A stretch of DNA of 64,000 nt from JBCCEJ01 sp039030335 (lineage in GTDB: Bacteria > Pseudomonadota > Gammaproteobacteria > HK1): the NCBI GenBank assembly GCA_039030335.1, contig JBCCEJ010000013.1, positions 1 through 64,000 on the forward strand, given 5' to 3'. Below are positions 53,009-61,953 of this stretch, piece after piece. Numbering within the stretch: position 1 is the stretch's first letter; each line of letters opens with the position of its first letter. The notes under the pieces were generated by a model. It had not been told where the DNA came from, did no database searches, and worked only from the letters and a program-made list of their open reading frames with translations. Position numbers and translations under genes: made by a program.

Positions 53009-53256
53009 CCAGAGAGTATACCGGTGCGAGGCCTGCCGGTTCCGGTGTCTGGAGCTGGACAAGAGCGCTCCGATCTGTGCGCTGCGTTCACCAACGCCCG
53101 TGCGGATCCTGGTTTACTAGGGCTGACCGAACGCACAGGGCCAGTGCGATTCCGGCGCCCGGCTGGAGCTCGCGCTTACCGATCAGGGCCACGGATTACT
53201 CTCCACCGGAGTGCGGCAAGCCGCAGCGCCCGACGCCAGGAATCGCACTGTTGAAT

Positions 53257-54144
53257 ATGAGCCGACCCCCTTTCTCAGTGACATCAACTACGCGCCTGGC
53301 GATGGTGAGTGCGGCACTGGTGTGGACGTGCGCAGCCGCCTCGACGCTCGCCAATGAGGTGCGCATCGACGTGCGCGACGCTGAGCGCTGCATCGTGTCA
53401 AACGGCCTGCCGGCGCACGCGACCGGGACCTTTCCGAACCCGGGTAACCCGGGGCGCGTCAGCGAGCAGAACCACCGCTTCTGCATACCGGCAAAGCCGG
53501 CGCGGCGCGCTGATGCCACACCGCTCTCAGGCACGACCGCAATCGCCCTGAACGGCGTATTGATCCGACCCGGGACCGCCGACTTCTACGATGCCGGTGC
53601 GTCGCGGGGATTCAGCCGCAATGGCGATCGCCGTTGCCGGTTGGAAGGTATGGGCAATGCTGACGCGCTTGGCATGGATCGGAACAACGCGCATACCGAT
53701 CCGCGCGGGATCTACCACTATCACGGCGTACCGCACGGCCTCGTCGCGAACCGCGACGGTACGCACATCGCCTACGCCGCGGACGGTTTCGAAATCCACC
53801 GCGTGCCCGGCAGGCGGGCGAGCTATCGCCTGAAGACTGGCATTCGCCCGTACGGCCCAACGCGCCGCTACGACGGAATCTGCGAAACCGACTGGGAGTA
53901 CGCGGCCGGGTCCGGCGACCTCGACCGGTGCAATGGTGGATTGTTGAACGGCCGTTACGTCTATTTCGTGACTGACTCGTTCCCGTTCTGGCCGCGTTGC
54001 GCGTTCGGTGATGTCAGCGCCGACTTCAGGCGCGGACCGGGAGGCGGAGGCGACGCGCAGCGCCATCGGGAACGCCGCGGTCGACACGGAAAGCGCCATC
54101 ATCACGGGCACGGACATCCGCCGCCGCCACGGCATCGCGACTAG
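53257..54144 (+). CDS. Secreted YHYH-domain protein with a His-rich tail
   Basis: A 295-residue protein with a signal peptide (hydrophobic AMVSAALVWTCAAASTLA, cleavage near AN-EV) and the YHYH domain: GIYHYHGVPHG is the eponymous motif, with DRNNAHTDPRG before it and YGICETDWEY-like DGICETDWEY after it. The domain is found in secreted proteins of unknown activity, sometimes next to copper proteins. The last 35 residues are extremely rich in His, Arg, Gly and Pro (GKRHHHGHGHPPPPRHRD), which suggests metal binding. The ribosome site is weak. It converges on the CaiB-type gene. Confidence 0.82.
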   Translation: MSRPPFSVTSTTRLAMVSAALVWTCAAASTLANEVRIDVRDAERCIVSNGLPAHATGTFPNPGNPGRVSEQNHRFCIPAKPARRADATPLSGTTAIALNGVLIRPGTADFYDAGASRGFSRNGDRRCRLEGMGNADALGMDRNNAHTDPRGIYHYHGVPHGLVANRDGTHIAYAADGFEIHRVPGRRASYRLKTGIRPYGPTRRYDGICETDWEYAAGSGDLDRCNGGLLNGRYVYFVTDSFPFWPRCAFGDVSADFRRGPGGGGDAQRHRERRGRHGKRHHHGHGHPPPPRHRD

Positions 54145-54202
54145 CCGACGGCCCAACCTCCATACTCGTGCGCGGTGGGGTCGCGAGCCATCGCCAACCG
54201 GC

Positions 54203-55408
54203 TCAGGCCACGACGCCGTGTGCGCGCAGTGCGGCGATCTCGCCCGGCGGCAGTGCCAGCCAATCGCTCAACACTTCGTCGGTATGTTCTCCAAGCGCGG
54301 GTTCCACGCTGACCTCAGGCGAGGGAGTGTCGGAAAATCGGAGCGGGCTCGCCGGCAGCACGACGTCACCGAGTGTCGGGTGCGCAATATCGTGCAACAT
54401 GCCGCGACCGTGCATGTGCTCATCGCGCGTTACTTCGACCAGATCGCGAACCGGCGCAGCCGGCACGCGCGCGCCCTTGAGCGCCTCGGCGAGGTCAGCC
54501 TTGTTCCACTGTTTTGTCCAGGCCGCCACTTCGGCATCGAGGGCATCGTCGTTTTCAGAACGCGCCTTGGCGGTCGCGAAGCGCGGATCGGTAGCAAGTT
54601 CCGGGCGCCCCATCAGCTCGACCATGTTTTCCCAGTGAACGTCGCGCACACAGATGACCGCGACATGCCCGTCGCGACACGCGTAGACGTTGTAGGGACC
54701 GGGTCCGCGCGTCGGATGACGATTTCCGCGGCGCTCGGGCGGCGTGCCGCCCTGGTTGTACATACTGGCGAGATTGCTCGCGAGCACCGGGAACACCGCC
54801 TCCAGCATGGCGACTTCGACGCGCCGGCCGCGGCCCGTACGGCTCGCCTCGACCAGCGCCGTGACGATGCCTGCGTACAGGTGCACCCCGCCGAAGAAAT
54901 CACAAACCGCAAGACCGGTCTTCAACGGTGGACCGTCAGCCGGGCCGTTGATGCTCATGACGCCGCCCACCGCCTGAACCGTCAGGTCCATCGCCAGGTT
55001 GTTCCGCGCCGGGCCGGATAGACCGTAGCCGGTGCTCGATGCGCACACCAGACGCGGATTGGCGGCCATCAATGCATCGATGTCTACGCCGAGGCGTTCC
55101 AGAGCACCGGGCGCAAAATTCTCCAGCAGGACATCGGCTTCGCGCGCGAGCCGCAATAGCAGCTCACGGCCGTCATCCGATTTGAGATCGACCACCAGCC
55201 CCCGCTTGTTCGTATTCAGCATCGAAAACGACAGCGGCGTCGTACCGCCGGCACCGCGAAACCGGAGCGCATCGCCGCGCGGCGGCTCCAGCTTCACGAC
55301 ATCTGCGCCGGCGTGCGCCAACAGGAAACCGGCGTATGAGCCGTTGTAGATCTGGCCGAGGTCCAGAACTTTGATACCGGCCAGCGGCCACGACGGGTCC
55401 ATGGTCAT
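54203..55408 (-). CDS. CaiB/BaiF-family (class III) CoA transferase
   Basis: A 401-residue class III CoA transferase. It has the N-terminal LAGIKVLDLGQIYNGSYAG, the CoA-site segment VKLEPPRGDALR, and the catalytic Asp in NNLAMDLTVQAVGG (about residue 148), followed by GRGRRVEVAMLEAVF. It moves CoA between carboxylic acids. It is the last of four leftward genes (thioesterase, M20 hydrolase, phosphatase-fold protein, CaiB) with small gaps or overlaps, so all four may be one operon. The acids are unknown. Confidence 0.92.
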   Translation of the reverse strand: MTMDPSWPLAGIKVLDLGQIYNGSYAGFLLAHAGADVVKLEPPRGDALRFRGAGGTTPLSFSMLNTNKRGLVVDLKSDDGRELLLRLAREADVLLENFAPGALERLGVDIDALMAANPRLVCASSTGYGLSGPARNNLAMDLTVQAVGGVMSINGPADGPPLKTGLAVCDFFGGVHLYAGIVTALVEASRTGRGRRVEVAMLEAVFPVLASNLASMYNQGGTPPERRGNRHPTRGPGPYNVYACRDGHVAVICVRDVHWENMVELMGRPELATDPRFATAKARSENDDALDAEVAAWTKQWNKADLAEALKGARVPAAPVRDLVEVTRDEHMHGRGMLHDIAHPTLGDVVLPASPLRFSDTPSPEVSVEPALGEHTDEVLSDWLALPPGEIAALRAHGVVA

Positions 55409-55425
55409 CGATTTCTCCTTCGAAG

Positions 55426-55986
55426 TTACGGCGAGATGCGCGCCCGCGAAGGCCAGCCGAACGCGCCGGCTGCCCCTACATAGTCTGCCTGCGCCCGCGT
55501 TTCTATCGCGCCCGGGCGGGCACGTCGAACGGCCGTGATCGCCGCGTCAGGCGCCAGACCGGCCAGCGACAGAATACGCGCCGCGAACATCCCGGTGCGG
55601 CCGAGCCCCGCGGCGCAGTGAACGGCAACACATCCGCCCTCACCGAGCGCTGCCTGCAGTTCCGGTGCTGCATCTTGCCACGCGCGCACGAAAGCACTTT
55701 GCGGCGTTTGCATATCAGCGATCGGGCAGTGCCAGAATCGCAGGTCATGGCGTCGATACGCTTCCAACAGCCGCGGTACACCGAGCCGTGCGAGTTCAGA
55801 CGTTTCGAGTAGTGTCACCACCGCCGACGCACCGCACGAGCGCAACGCCCGGATGTCGGCGTCCAGACGGCTCGGCGGAGGTTCGCCAGGATCGCCTGGC
55901 AGCCGCCTGCCAGGGCATCGGCAAAGCGCCAGCGTGCCGCCAGCCGGCACGGCCAGACGGTCGATCGTGAGGGGTGTGACGCGCAT
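55426..55986 (-). CDS. Protein tyrosine/dual-specificity phosphatase-fold protein (CDKN3-like)
   Basis: A 186-residue protein with the active-site signature HCAAGLGRTG: Cys124 nucleophile and Arg130 in the C-x5-R loop. A likely general-acid Asp91 is in IADMQTP, and VTLLETSELARLGV is typical of the CDKN3/DSP group. Its start overlaps the M20 gene stop by one base (TGATG). It dephosphorylates a protein or small phosphomolecule. Its presence within a hydrolase/CoA-transferase operon is unusual and the substrate is open. Confidence 0.85.
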   Translation of the reverse strand: MRVTPLTIDRLAVPAGGTLALCRCPGRRLPGDPGEPPPSRLDADIRALRSCGASAVVTLLETSELARLGVPRLLEAYRRHDLRFWHCPIADMQTPQSAFVRAWQDAAPELQAALGEGGCVAVHCAAGLGRTGMFAARILSLAGLAPDAAITAVRRARPGAIETRAQADYVGAAGAFGWPSRARISP

Positions 55987-57344
55987 CAGTTACCCGGCGT
56001 CAACAGCGCGGCGTGCTGCTCCAGATCGACCCGCTCCGTCGACATCATGCTGCGGTTGAACTCGAGGTATTCGGCGCGGCTGAGCTTTGGGGTCGCCTCA
56101 TCGACGATCTGGCGGGCCTGCCGCGCGTCATCGTGCAACAGGTCGATAGCCGTCATCGCCAGCAACTTCGCCATGTTGATGTACACGGCTTCGTGGTCAT
56201 CCAGCAGGTAGTCATTGCCGTGACCAACGCCGGTCGCACCGAAAATGTACGGATGTGAAACCGGCATGATGTGACCCAGATCGCCCATGTCCGTCGACCC
56301 GGTGCGGTGCTCTTCGATATGAAACTGACCGTCACCGTAGATCGACGCTACGTTGTCACCCCAGAGTTCACTGATGGTGCGGTTGTTTCGTTGCGGCAGA
56401 TAGCCGGCCGTGGTTTCGATCTCGACGCCGGCGCCTATCGCCATCGCGGCACCGCGCGCCGCGCGATCCACCTTACGCGCCGCGTCCACGATCCCCTCCA
56501 GGGTACGGCCGCGCACGAAAGTCTCGAGCGTTACGTCCGCTGGCACGGCGCTGACCGCATCACCGCCTTTGGTAATGATCGGATGAATGCGGATGGTGTC
56601 GGAGTCCCAGAACGTCTCGCGCAGCAACGCGATAGCGGTCATGCACAGGTTGGCCGCGTTCAACGCGTTGATGCCGAGCTGCGGCCGGGCACCGGCGTGA
56701 GACGATTTGCCGATGAACCGGATCTTCTTGATGACCGCGCCGTTACTCGAATTGGCGACGTGCGATGCCAACGTGTCGTTCTTCGTATGACACATCAGGG
56801 CCAGATCGACATCGTCGAAATGCCCGAGCTTTATCATCTCGGCTTTGCCGGTCAGGAACTCGATCTCGCCGCGCGCGCGCAGATCCATGCGGTAACCAAC
56901 TTCGATCATCTCTTCGGCCGGCACGGCCATGAACGCGATATCGCCTCCCAGATGCGGCAACACACCGCCGTGAATGAGACCCCGGGCGGCGCCGAGCATG
57001 CCGGCGACCTGGGCATTGTGTCCGCACGCATGCGCCGCGCCGGTCCTTGGGTCCGCGTGCGGGTGGTCGGGAATACAGAGGCTGTCGAGTTCGCCGATCA
57101 GTGCGAGCACGGGGCCATCGTTTTGCTGTTGGCGCGTGCGCGCCTTCACTCCGGTCAACGCGAGCCCGGTCTGCGGCGACAGGCCAAGCCCTTCAAATGC
57201 GTGAGCTACCAGGGCCGCCGTTTCAGTTTCGCGAAAGCCGGTCTCCGGGTGCCGCAGGATGTGCTCACCTAACGCGATGATCTGTTCGCGCTCGCGATCG
57301 ATCGCTGCGCAGGCTTCACGCTTCAACTGTTCTATATCCATCAT
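55986..57344 (-). CDS. M20-family amidohydrolase (AbgB/peptidase M20D-like)
   Basis: A 452-residue cytoplasmic metallo-amidohydrolase. It has the N-terminal ILRHPETGFRETETAALV, metal-binding GAAHACGHNAQVAGML, EEMIEVGY, the dimerisation-domain RFIGKSSHAGARP, and a late STDMGDLGHIMPVSHPYIFGA. The pattern resembles AbgB-type aminobenzoyl-glutamate or indole-acetyl-amino-acid hydrolases. The start MMDIEQLK at 57344 (or 57341) follows GAGGA; the open frame beyond to 57509 is Arg-rich noise. It is placed 20 bases after the thioesterase gene. Confidence 0.9.
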   Translation of the reverse strand: MMDIEQLKREACAAIDREREQIIALGEHILRHPETGFRETETAALVAHAFEGLGLSPQTGLALTGVKARTRQQQNDGPVLALIGELDSLCIPDHPHADPRTGAAHACGHNAQVAGMLGAARGLIHGGVLPHLGGDIAFMAVPAEEMIEVGYRMDLRARGEIEFLTGKAEMIKLGHFDDVDLALMCHTKNDTLASHVANSSNGAVIKKIRFIGKSSHAGARPQLGINALNAANLCMTAIALLRETFWDSDTIRIHPIITKGGDAVSAVPADVTLETFVRGRTLEGIVDAARKVDRAARGAAMAIGAGVEIETTAGYLPQRNNRTISELWGDNVASIYGDGQFHIEEHRTGSTDMGDLGHIMPVSHPYIFGATGVGHGNDYLLDDHEAVYINMAKLLAMTAIDLLHDDARQARQIVDEATPKLSRAEYLEFNRSMMSTERVDLEQHAALLTPGN

Positions 57345-57364
57345 CGCGATCCTCGTATGACGCT

Positions 57365-58177
57365 CTACGCCCCGGCACGCGGCGGGCGCGCCCGCACCGC
57401 AACGCTCTGCACGGCCAGTCCAACCGGCCGGTCCACATCGAAGAGTTGACTTTGTGCGATCGCGGCGCCGTCCACTGCCGTGTGCGTCACGGCGTGTATG
57501 CCGATCCACTCACCCACCGGGTGCAGCGCGGCTGCCACGGTCAAATCGGCGTTGGCGAATACGTAGCCGCGCCACGGCACGACCGCCGAGATGCCGTTAC
57601 AAAAATCCGCCGCCGTAACCAATCTGGCCCAGGGGCCAGGCGGTTCCTGGTCTACCACCGGACATAGCAGGCGAAACCAGACGGCACCGGGCCCCGGCTC
57701 TACAAAGCTGCTTTGCACTACCCGCATTTCGACCGCGTTACGGGCAAACGTCACGCGCCGCCCGACGCCGATATCTTCGGGCGCTGTCCCAGCTTCCGGC
57801 AAACCCGGCATCTGGTCTGCGGCACGTCGCATCCGCGTCTTTTCCACATCCGGCAACGGCGCTGCCCCGGCAGCGATGTGGAGCGCCTCGCTTCGGGCCA
57901 CCGGCTGCCCGTCTGCGGATAGTTCGGCACTCGTGCGCTGTACCTGCCGGCCGCTTCTCGCGACCTGTACGGTCAACTGCAAGGGCGCCTTCGGCACCGG
58001 CTTCAGCAACTCGAGCGTAAAACGCACGATCCGCCCGCTGACATCAGCACGCGCCTGCCGCTCCACCATCAGCGCAGCCACGGCGCCGCCGTGAAGTGCG
58101 CGCGGATCCCACGGTCCTCCAGCGAGTTCCGTGGGTAGATAGCGGTTGTTCTCAAAAACGAATAGGGGTTGTTGCAT
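57365..58177 (-). CDS. Acyl-CoA thioesterase-like (TesB-type hot-dog) protein
   Basis: A 270-residue double hot-dog protein. Family features are GGPWDPRALHGGAVAALMVERQ (HGG segment, read in two parts), RFTLELLKPVP, and a C-terminal second domain with ADFCNGISAVVPWRGYVFANADLTVA. Such proteins hydrolyse acyl-CoA thioesters, but catalytic residues vary. It is first in the leftward operon with the M20 hydrolase, so the pair may release free acid and amino product. It is divergent from a DUF3592 gene by 106 bases. Confidence 0.85.
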   Translation of the reverse strand: MQQPLFVFENNRYLPTELAGGPWDPRALHGGAVAALMVERQARADVSGRIVRFTLELLKPVPKAPLQLTVQVARSGRQVQRTSAELSADGQPVARSEALHIAAGAAPLPDVEKTRMRRAADQMPGLPEAGTAPEDIGVGRRVTFARNAVEMRVVQSSFVEPGPGAVWFRLLCPVVDQEPPGPWARLVTAADFCNGISAVVPWRGYVFANADLTVAAALHPVGEWIGIHAVTHTAVDGAAIAQSQLFDVDRPVGLAVQSVAVRARPPRAGA

Positions 58178-58283
58178 CTTTTGCGCCGACCATCGCGCAG
58201 TATGAGCGTGCTACATCCAGGCCACGAAACTCCTACCGAGCACACACTGGTCGCGGCTTATCCTGCGCGAGCATAATGCGGCA

Positions 58284-59114
58284 ATGCATCAGAACGCGGA
58301 AGAGCGCCGCCAAGGCACCGAGTTGCAAAGCTGGCGCGAGCGCCTCGGCGAACCGCCGCGCGAAGCCGTCGCGGCACAGCTTCGCGGCTACTGGCGCCAT
58401 GACAACCGACGGTGGCGAAACGTCACGATCATCGGCGTCTTCCTGTGCGCGCTCGCGTTCATCATCGCGTTCCCGTGGCCGCTGCTCGCCACGATGGAAC
58501 TGGACTGGCGCGGAGAAACCACGGAAGGGCTCGTCGTGGCCAGCCGGTTCCAGCACCGGGGACTGGGCCCGCATATGTTCATGCGCAAGCGTTCGATCTA
58601 CGGCACGCGCTTTCGTTATCGGGACGCCAGTGGCACGGTTCGCGACGGCTTCAACCTCGACACCAGAGAGTGGTCGGCGGGTGAGCGCGTGACGGTCGAA
58701 TACTTGGGAGATGGCAGCGCCGCGCGCATCGAAGGCGGGTTCTTCGTATCGGGCGGGTATTGGGCCGGCATCTGGACCTGCCTGTTCCCCGGGCTCGCAC
58801 TGTTTGGCGTCTGGAACTACCGGCGGTCGGTCAATCGACACCGGGATCTGGTCCGTTTCGGCAAGCTCGCGATGGCGGATATCGAGCAGATCTGGATCGA
58901 CGGTTCGCCCGACCGCGCGAACGGATGGGTGGCATTGCGTCTCGATACCCCGGCTGGCGGCATTCAACTCACCCAGTCGTTGCAGGGCAACGCGCTGCAG
59001 CGTGCCCAAACGCTCATCAAGGCGGGCCGTCGGGTTGTCGTGCTGCATCACGCCAATCAGCCGCGCGAGTGCATCTTGCTCGACCTCCTTCCGCCGCTGC
59101 CCGGCCGAGGCTGA
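58284..59114 (+). CDS. DUF3592-type membrane protein
   Basis: A 276-residue protein with two membrane helices (about residues 48-72 and 152-177) that flank an extracytoplasmic beta domain containing TEGLVVASRF, TRFRYRDASG and ERVTVEYLGDGSAARIEGG, the usual DUF3592 pattern. A C-terminal soluble beta region follows (WVALRLDTPAGGIQLTQSL). The function is unknown. ATG 58284 is preceded by a weak site. The gene is upstream of an SDR on the same strand (45-base gap). Confidence 0.75.
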   Translation: MHQNAEERRQGTELQSWRERLGEPPREAVAAQLRGYWRHDNRRWRNVTIIGVFLCALAFIIAFPWPLLATMELDWRGETTEGLVVASRFQHRGLGPHMFMRKRSIYGTRFRYRDASGTVRDGFNLDTREWSAGERVTVEYLGDGSAARIEGGFFVSGGYWAGIWTCLFPGLALFGVWNYRRSVNRHRDLVRFGKLAMADIEQIWIDGSPDRANGWVALRLDTPAGGIQLTQSLQGNALQRAQTLIKAGRRVVVLHHANQPRECILLDLLPPLPGRG

Positions 59115-59159
59115 CCGAGGCACCGTTTCACGCATGCACAACCCCCGGAAGTCTTCACG

Positions 59160-59927
59160 ATGAGCACGAATCTGTTCGCCCTGACCGGGCGCCGCGCACT
59201 GATCACGGGTTCCAGCAAAGGCATTGGCTATGCACTCGCCGAAGGGCTCGCGAGCGCGGGCGCCTGCATTGTCCTGAACGGCCGGGATCAACATCGCCTC
59301 GACGCGGCAGCTACAGCTTTGCGTTCAAACGGCGCCGATGTCGTTACGGCCGCCTTCGACGTCACGGACTGCGAAGCCGTGCACGCCGCCGTCCGGCACG
59401 TCGAGTCGGAGCACGGCCCGATCGATATCCTCGTCAATAACGCCGGCATGCAGTTCAGAACGCCGCTCGACGAATTCCCCCCCGAGAAGTGGCGCGAACT
59501 CCTCGGCACCAACCTCGACAGTGCGTTCTATGTCGGACAGGCCACTGCACGGCACATGATCGAACGCGGTCGCGGAAAGATCATCAACATCTGCTCGGTG
59601 CAGAGTGAGCTGGGTCGTCCCGGGATCGCGCCGTACGCCGCGTCCAAAGGTGCGCTGAAGATGCTGACCAAGGGTATGTGCATCGACTGGGCACCGCACG
59701 GATTGCAGGTCAACGCGATCGGGCCAGGTTACTTCAAGACAGAGTTGAACCAGGCGCTGGTCGACGACCCGCAGTTCAGCAGCTGGCTCGAAGGCCGCAC
59801 CCCGGCGCGCCGCTGGGGCGATGTGCAAGAGCTGGTTGGAGCGGCTATCTTCCTGTCCAGCGACGCATCGAGTTTCGTCAACGGACATGTGTTGTATGTC
59901 GACGGCGGCATCACGAGCGCGCTTTGA
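59160..59927 (+). CDS. SDR-family oxidoreductase (gluconate 5-dehydrogenase-like)
   Basis: A 255-residue short-chain dehydrogenase. It has the N-terminal LFALTGRRALITGSSKGIGYALAEGL (read in two parts), NNAGMQFR, catalytic Ser in ICSVQSELGRP, YAASK, and the ending NGHVLYVDGG. LFDLTGR-type starts with GSSRGIG and NNAGIQ/MQ are typical of gluconate 5-dehydrogenase and related sugar-acid SDRs, so it probably interconverts a sugar acid and its keto form. No kinase or transporter for gluconate is adjacent, so the substrate is not certain. Confidence 0.88.
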   Translation: MSTNLFALTGRRALITGSSKGIGYALAEGLASAGACIVLNGRDQHRLDAAATALRSNGADVVTAAFDVTDCEAVHAAVRHVESEHGPIDILVNNAGMQFRTPLDEFPPEKWRELLGTNLDSAFYVGQATARHMIERGRGKIINICSVQSELGRPGIAPYAASKGALKMLTKGMCIDWAPHGLQVNAIGPGYFKTELNQALVDDPQFSSWLEGRTPARRWGDVQELVGAAIFLSSDASSFVNGHVLYVDGGITSAL

Positions 59928-60209
59928 CCATCCGACTCGGCGCCCGCTGAGGCGCAAGAGTGCAATCGCGCGCAGCACAGTCCAGCGACGACCTGCGACG
60001 CACCCCATCATTCTGCGACACCTGGGCCGTTCAATCGCTATCCGGCGACCGCTTCCAATTGGGCCTCGGCGCTGCTCCCGGATCGAGTTGCACCTCGCAC
60101 GGCGCTGCCATCCTGCCGGTCATGTCGCGCAGGCGCGAGTTCGTCACCCTCTTTCGGGCCTTTTCTGTGACGCGCCGCACAACGAGTATCACTTTTGCCA
60201 TTGTGGCGA
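59928..60209. other. Intergenic stretch upstream of the DUF4114 PEP-CTERM gene
   Basis: About 280 bases with no gene. A GG-N10-GC arrangement at 60025-60038 keeps the obligatory sigma-54 bases but matches the rest poorly. The last part becomes AT-rich before the sigma-70-like promoter at 60210. Confidence 0.35.
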
Positions 60210-60238
60210 TTGAAAATGAAACTTATAGCAGGCATAAT
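60210..60238 (+). promoter_or_regulatory. Sigma-70-type promoter of the DUF4114 PEP-CTERM gene
   Basis: TTGAAA (60210-60215) and CATAAT (60233-60238) are exactly 17 bases apart in an AT-rich island about 35 bases upstream of the ATG at 60273. Five or more bases of each half fit the consensus. This gene thus seems to use the housekeeping factor, unlike the two PEP-CTERM genes with sigma-54 sites. Confidence 0.65.
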
Positions 60239-60272
60239 TGGTAAAACTGATACTTGAAACGGCCAGCAACAA

Positions 60273-61211
60273 ATGAAACAGAGTCAACGGAATCGCGCTC
60301 TGCTCGGCATCCTGACCGCGCTGGTCGGCTACACGCTGACCCCCACTGCAGCGCTGGCCCGCGCGGAAATCCCGGCGTCGGTCTACCGGATGGGCATGCC
60401 TTCACAGGAAGCTGCCGACATTCAGGCAGCGGTCGCAGACAACCTGCCCGAGTCGACCAACATCAATGCCGAGTTCATCCAGCCGGAGTACGAACCTGAG
60501 CTGCGCCTGTCCGAGGCCGCCACGGTGTCGGTGACGTTCGTTGACGAAGGCGCCGGCTATCGCAATGCACTCGGCTACTACAGCTTCGGCGCCCACTCGT
60601 TCGACGATCTGACCAAAGCTGACATAGACGTTGATGGTGACGCGCGCATCAGTCTCGATGAACTGGCTGCCTTGCCCGGCGTCCAGACCAGTCTGCTGCT
60701 ACCGAACGCGTCGCGCACGGGTGCAGGAGGTCGTCTGAATTTCGGCGACACCATCGACCTGAATGACGCCGAGCCCCTCGCGGCAGGCACCCGTGTCGGC
60801 TTCTTTCTGATCGCCAATGGCTGGAACGGTCGTCGGAACCTCGTAAACGGCTGGGACAACGCCGCCGGCAACGCCGTCTACTATTCGTCCGATTTCCTGA
60901 ATCCCGAAGCGCTCGGCACCGCGACGGCGGGCGTGGACCTGGAGAACGAGACACGCTCGCGCCACGTCGCGATGCTGTTCTCGAACCAGCGGGTCATGCT
61001 CGGGTTCGAAGATTTGAATCGCGACGGACCTTCCGACGAAGACTTCAACGACGCCGTGTTCGTGATCAGCGCGGACCCGTTCTCCACTCTCGCGTCGAGC
61101 AACATTGCATCTGCGGCCGGTGCAACCGTATCCGTGCCAGAACCGGCCACGGTTGGCCTCCTCGGCGCTGCATTTGCACTGATGGTTCTGAACCGCCGGA
61201 GAGCATCATGA
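60273..61211 (+). CDS. PEP-CTERM protein with a DUF4114 domain
   Basis: A 312-residue secreted protein. It has a signal peptide (LLGILTALVGYTLTPTAALA, cleavage near residue 30), a short helical region, and a DUF4114 domain from VSVTFVDEGAGYRNALGYYS (about residue 88) to MLGFEDLNRDGPSDEDFNDA and VFVIS (about 250-272), whose Asp clusters look like calcium sites (DIDVDGDARISLDEL also resembles an EF-hand loop). The C-terminus is a textbook PEP-CTERM unit: VPEPATVGLLGAAFALMVL then NRRRAS. Exosortase processing is expected. The stop overlaps the next gene by four bases (ATGA). Confidence 0.92.
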   Translation: MKQSQRNRALLGILTALVGYTLTPTAALARAEIPASVYRMGMPSQEAADIQAAVADNLPESTNINAEFIQPEYEPELRLSEAATVSVTFVDEGAGYRNALGYYSFGAHSFDDLTKADIDVDGDARISLDELAALPGVQTSLLLPNASRTGAGGRLNFGDTIDLNDAEPLAAGTRVGFFLIANGWNGRRNLVNGWDNAAGNAVYYSSDFLNPEALGTATAGVDLENETRSRHVAMLFSNQRVMLGFEDLNRDGPSDEDFNDAVFVISADPFSTLASSNIASAAGATVSVPEPATVGLLGAAFALMVLNRRRAS

Positions 61212-61876
61212 CCCGGCGGTCACGACGTCGCGGATTCAGAGGCTCGCACGTCGTCTTGATCAGCCTCGGCGCCGCTGGCATGGCAGCCTTCTTCACACTG
61301 ACCGCCACGCTCTGCACGGTCGCACTGATGATGCAAGACCCCGCGCCAGCGCCGCAGGCGATGGGTGCCAAAGCGTCGGACATTCGCCAGGTTCATACGC
61401 GCGAAGCGGCAGTACAGCTGCTCGATAAATACGCCCGAGGCCGTCGTGTCGCCGCCTACCGGATGGCTGCGAATGATGGCGTCGTGCACGAGTCACTGGA
61501 CCATCACTGCGACATGCTGCACGGGCGGGTGCTCTACTCACGCCGGTCCCAGGGTGAATTCGAACGAGGCAGCGTCGAGCAAGAAGTTGCCAACGGTTGG
61601 ACAGCCGCGCTCGGCGACAATGGCAAAGCCACGATCGAAATGACCGAGGCGAGCGAAGTCGTGACTACTTTGGGCCCGATGGCTCTGCAGTTCTTCGAGC
61701 GTGACCGCGGAGACGATGAGTTCGACAGCTGCGTTGCATTCCTTGGCAGCGCTGCCAAAGGTAAGAAAAGAGTCTCCGGATACCTCTGCCGTGAAGGCAA
61801 CATTCCGATGACGTGGGACGACACGGTCGATTTTCTTCAGGCGCTGGAAGTCTCGGGACGCCGTGTCTCCCTTTGA
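61208..61876 (+). CDS. Membrane-anchored protein coupled to the PEP-CTERM gene, unknown function
   Basis: A 222-residue protein with an Arg-rich N-terminus (MTRRSRRRGFRGS), one hydrophobic helix (about residues 15-41) and an extracytoplasmic domain with three cysteines (HHCDML, DSCVAFLG, YLCREGN). The start overlaps the PEP-CTERM stop in an ATGA junction, so the two are translationally coupled and probably act together. I recognise no family. The helix could equally be an uncleaved signal anchor. Confidence 0.7.
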   Translation: MTRRSRRRGFRGSHVVLISLGAAGMAAFFTLTATLCTVALMMQDPAPAPQAMGAKASDIRQVHTREAAVQLLDKYARGRRVAAYRMAANDGVVHESLDHHCDMLHGRVLYSRRSQGEFERGSVEQEVANGWTAALGDNGKATIEMTEASEVVTTLGPMALQFFERDRGDDEFDSCVAFLGSAAKGKKRVSGYLCREGNIPMTWDDTVDFLQALEVSGRRVSL

Positions 61877-61953
61877 GGCGACGCGGCGCACCGTAGTGAG
61901 GCACGTGCGGCTCAGCCGACGTCAGGTCGACCGGGCGCCACAGCCTCGCCCCG

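Noticed and set aside
60025..60038. GG-N10-GC upstream of the DUF4114 PEP-CTERM gene
   Set aside because: Only the invariant bases match, it is over 230 bases from the start, and a good sigma-70-type promoter lies closer.
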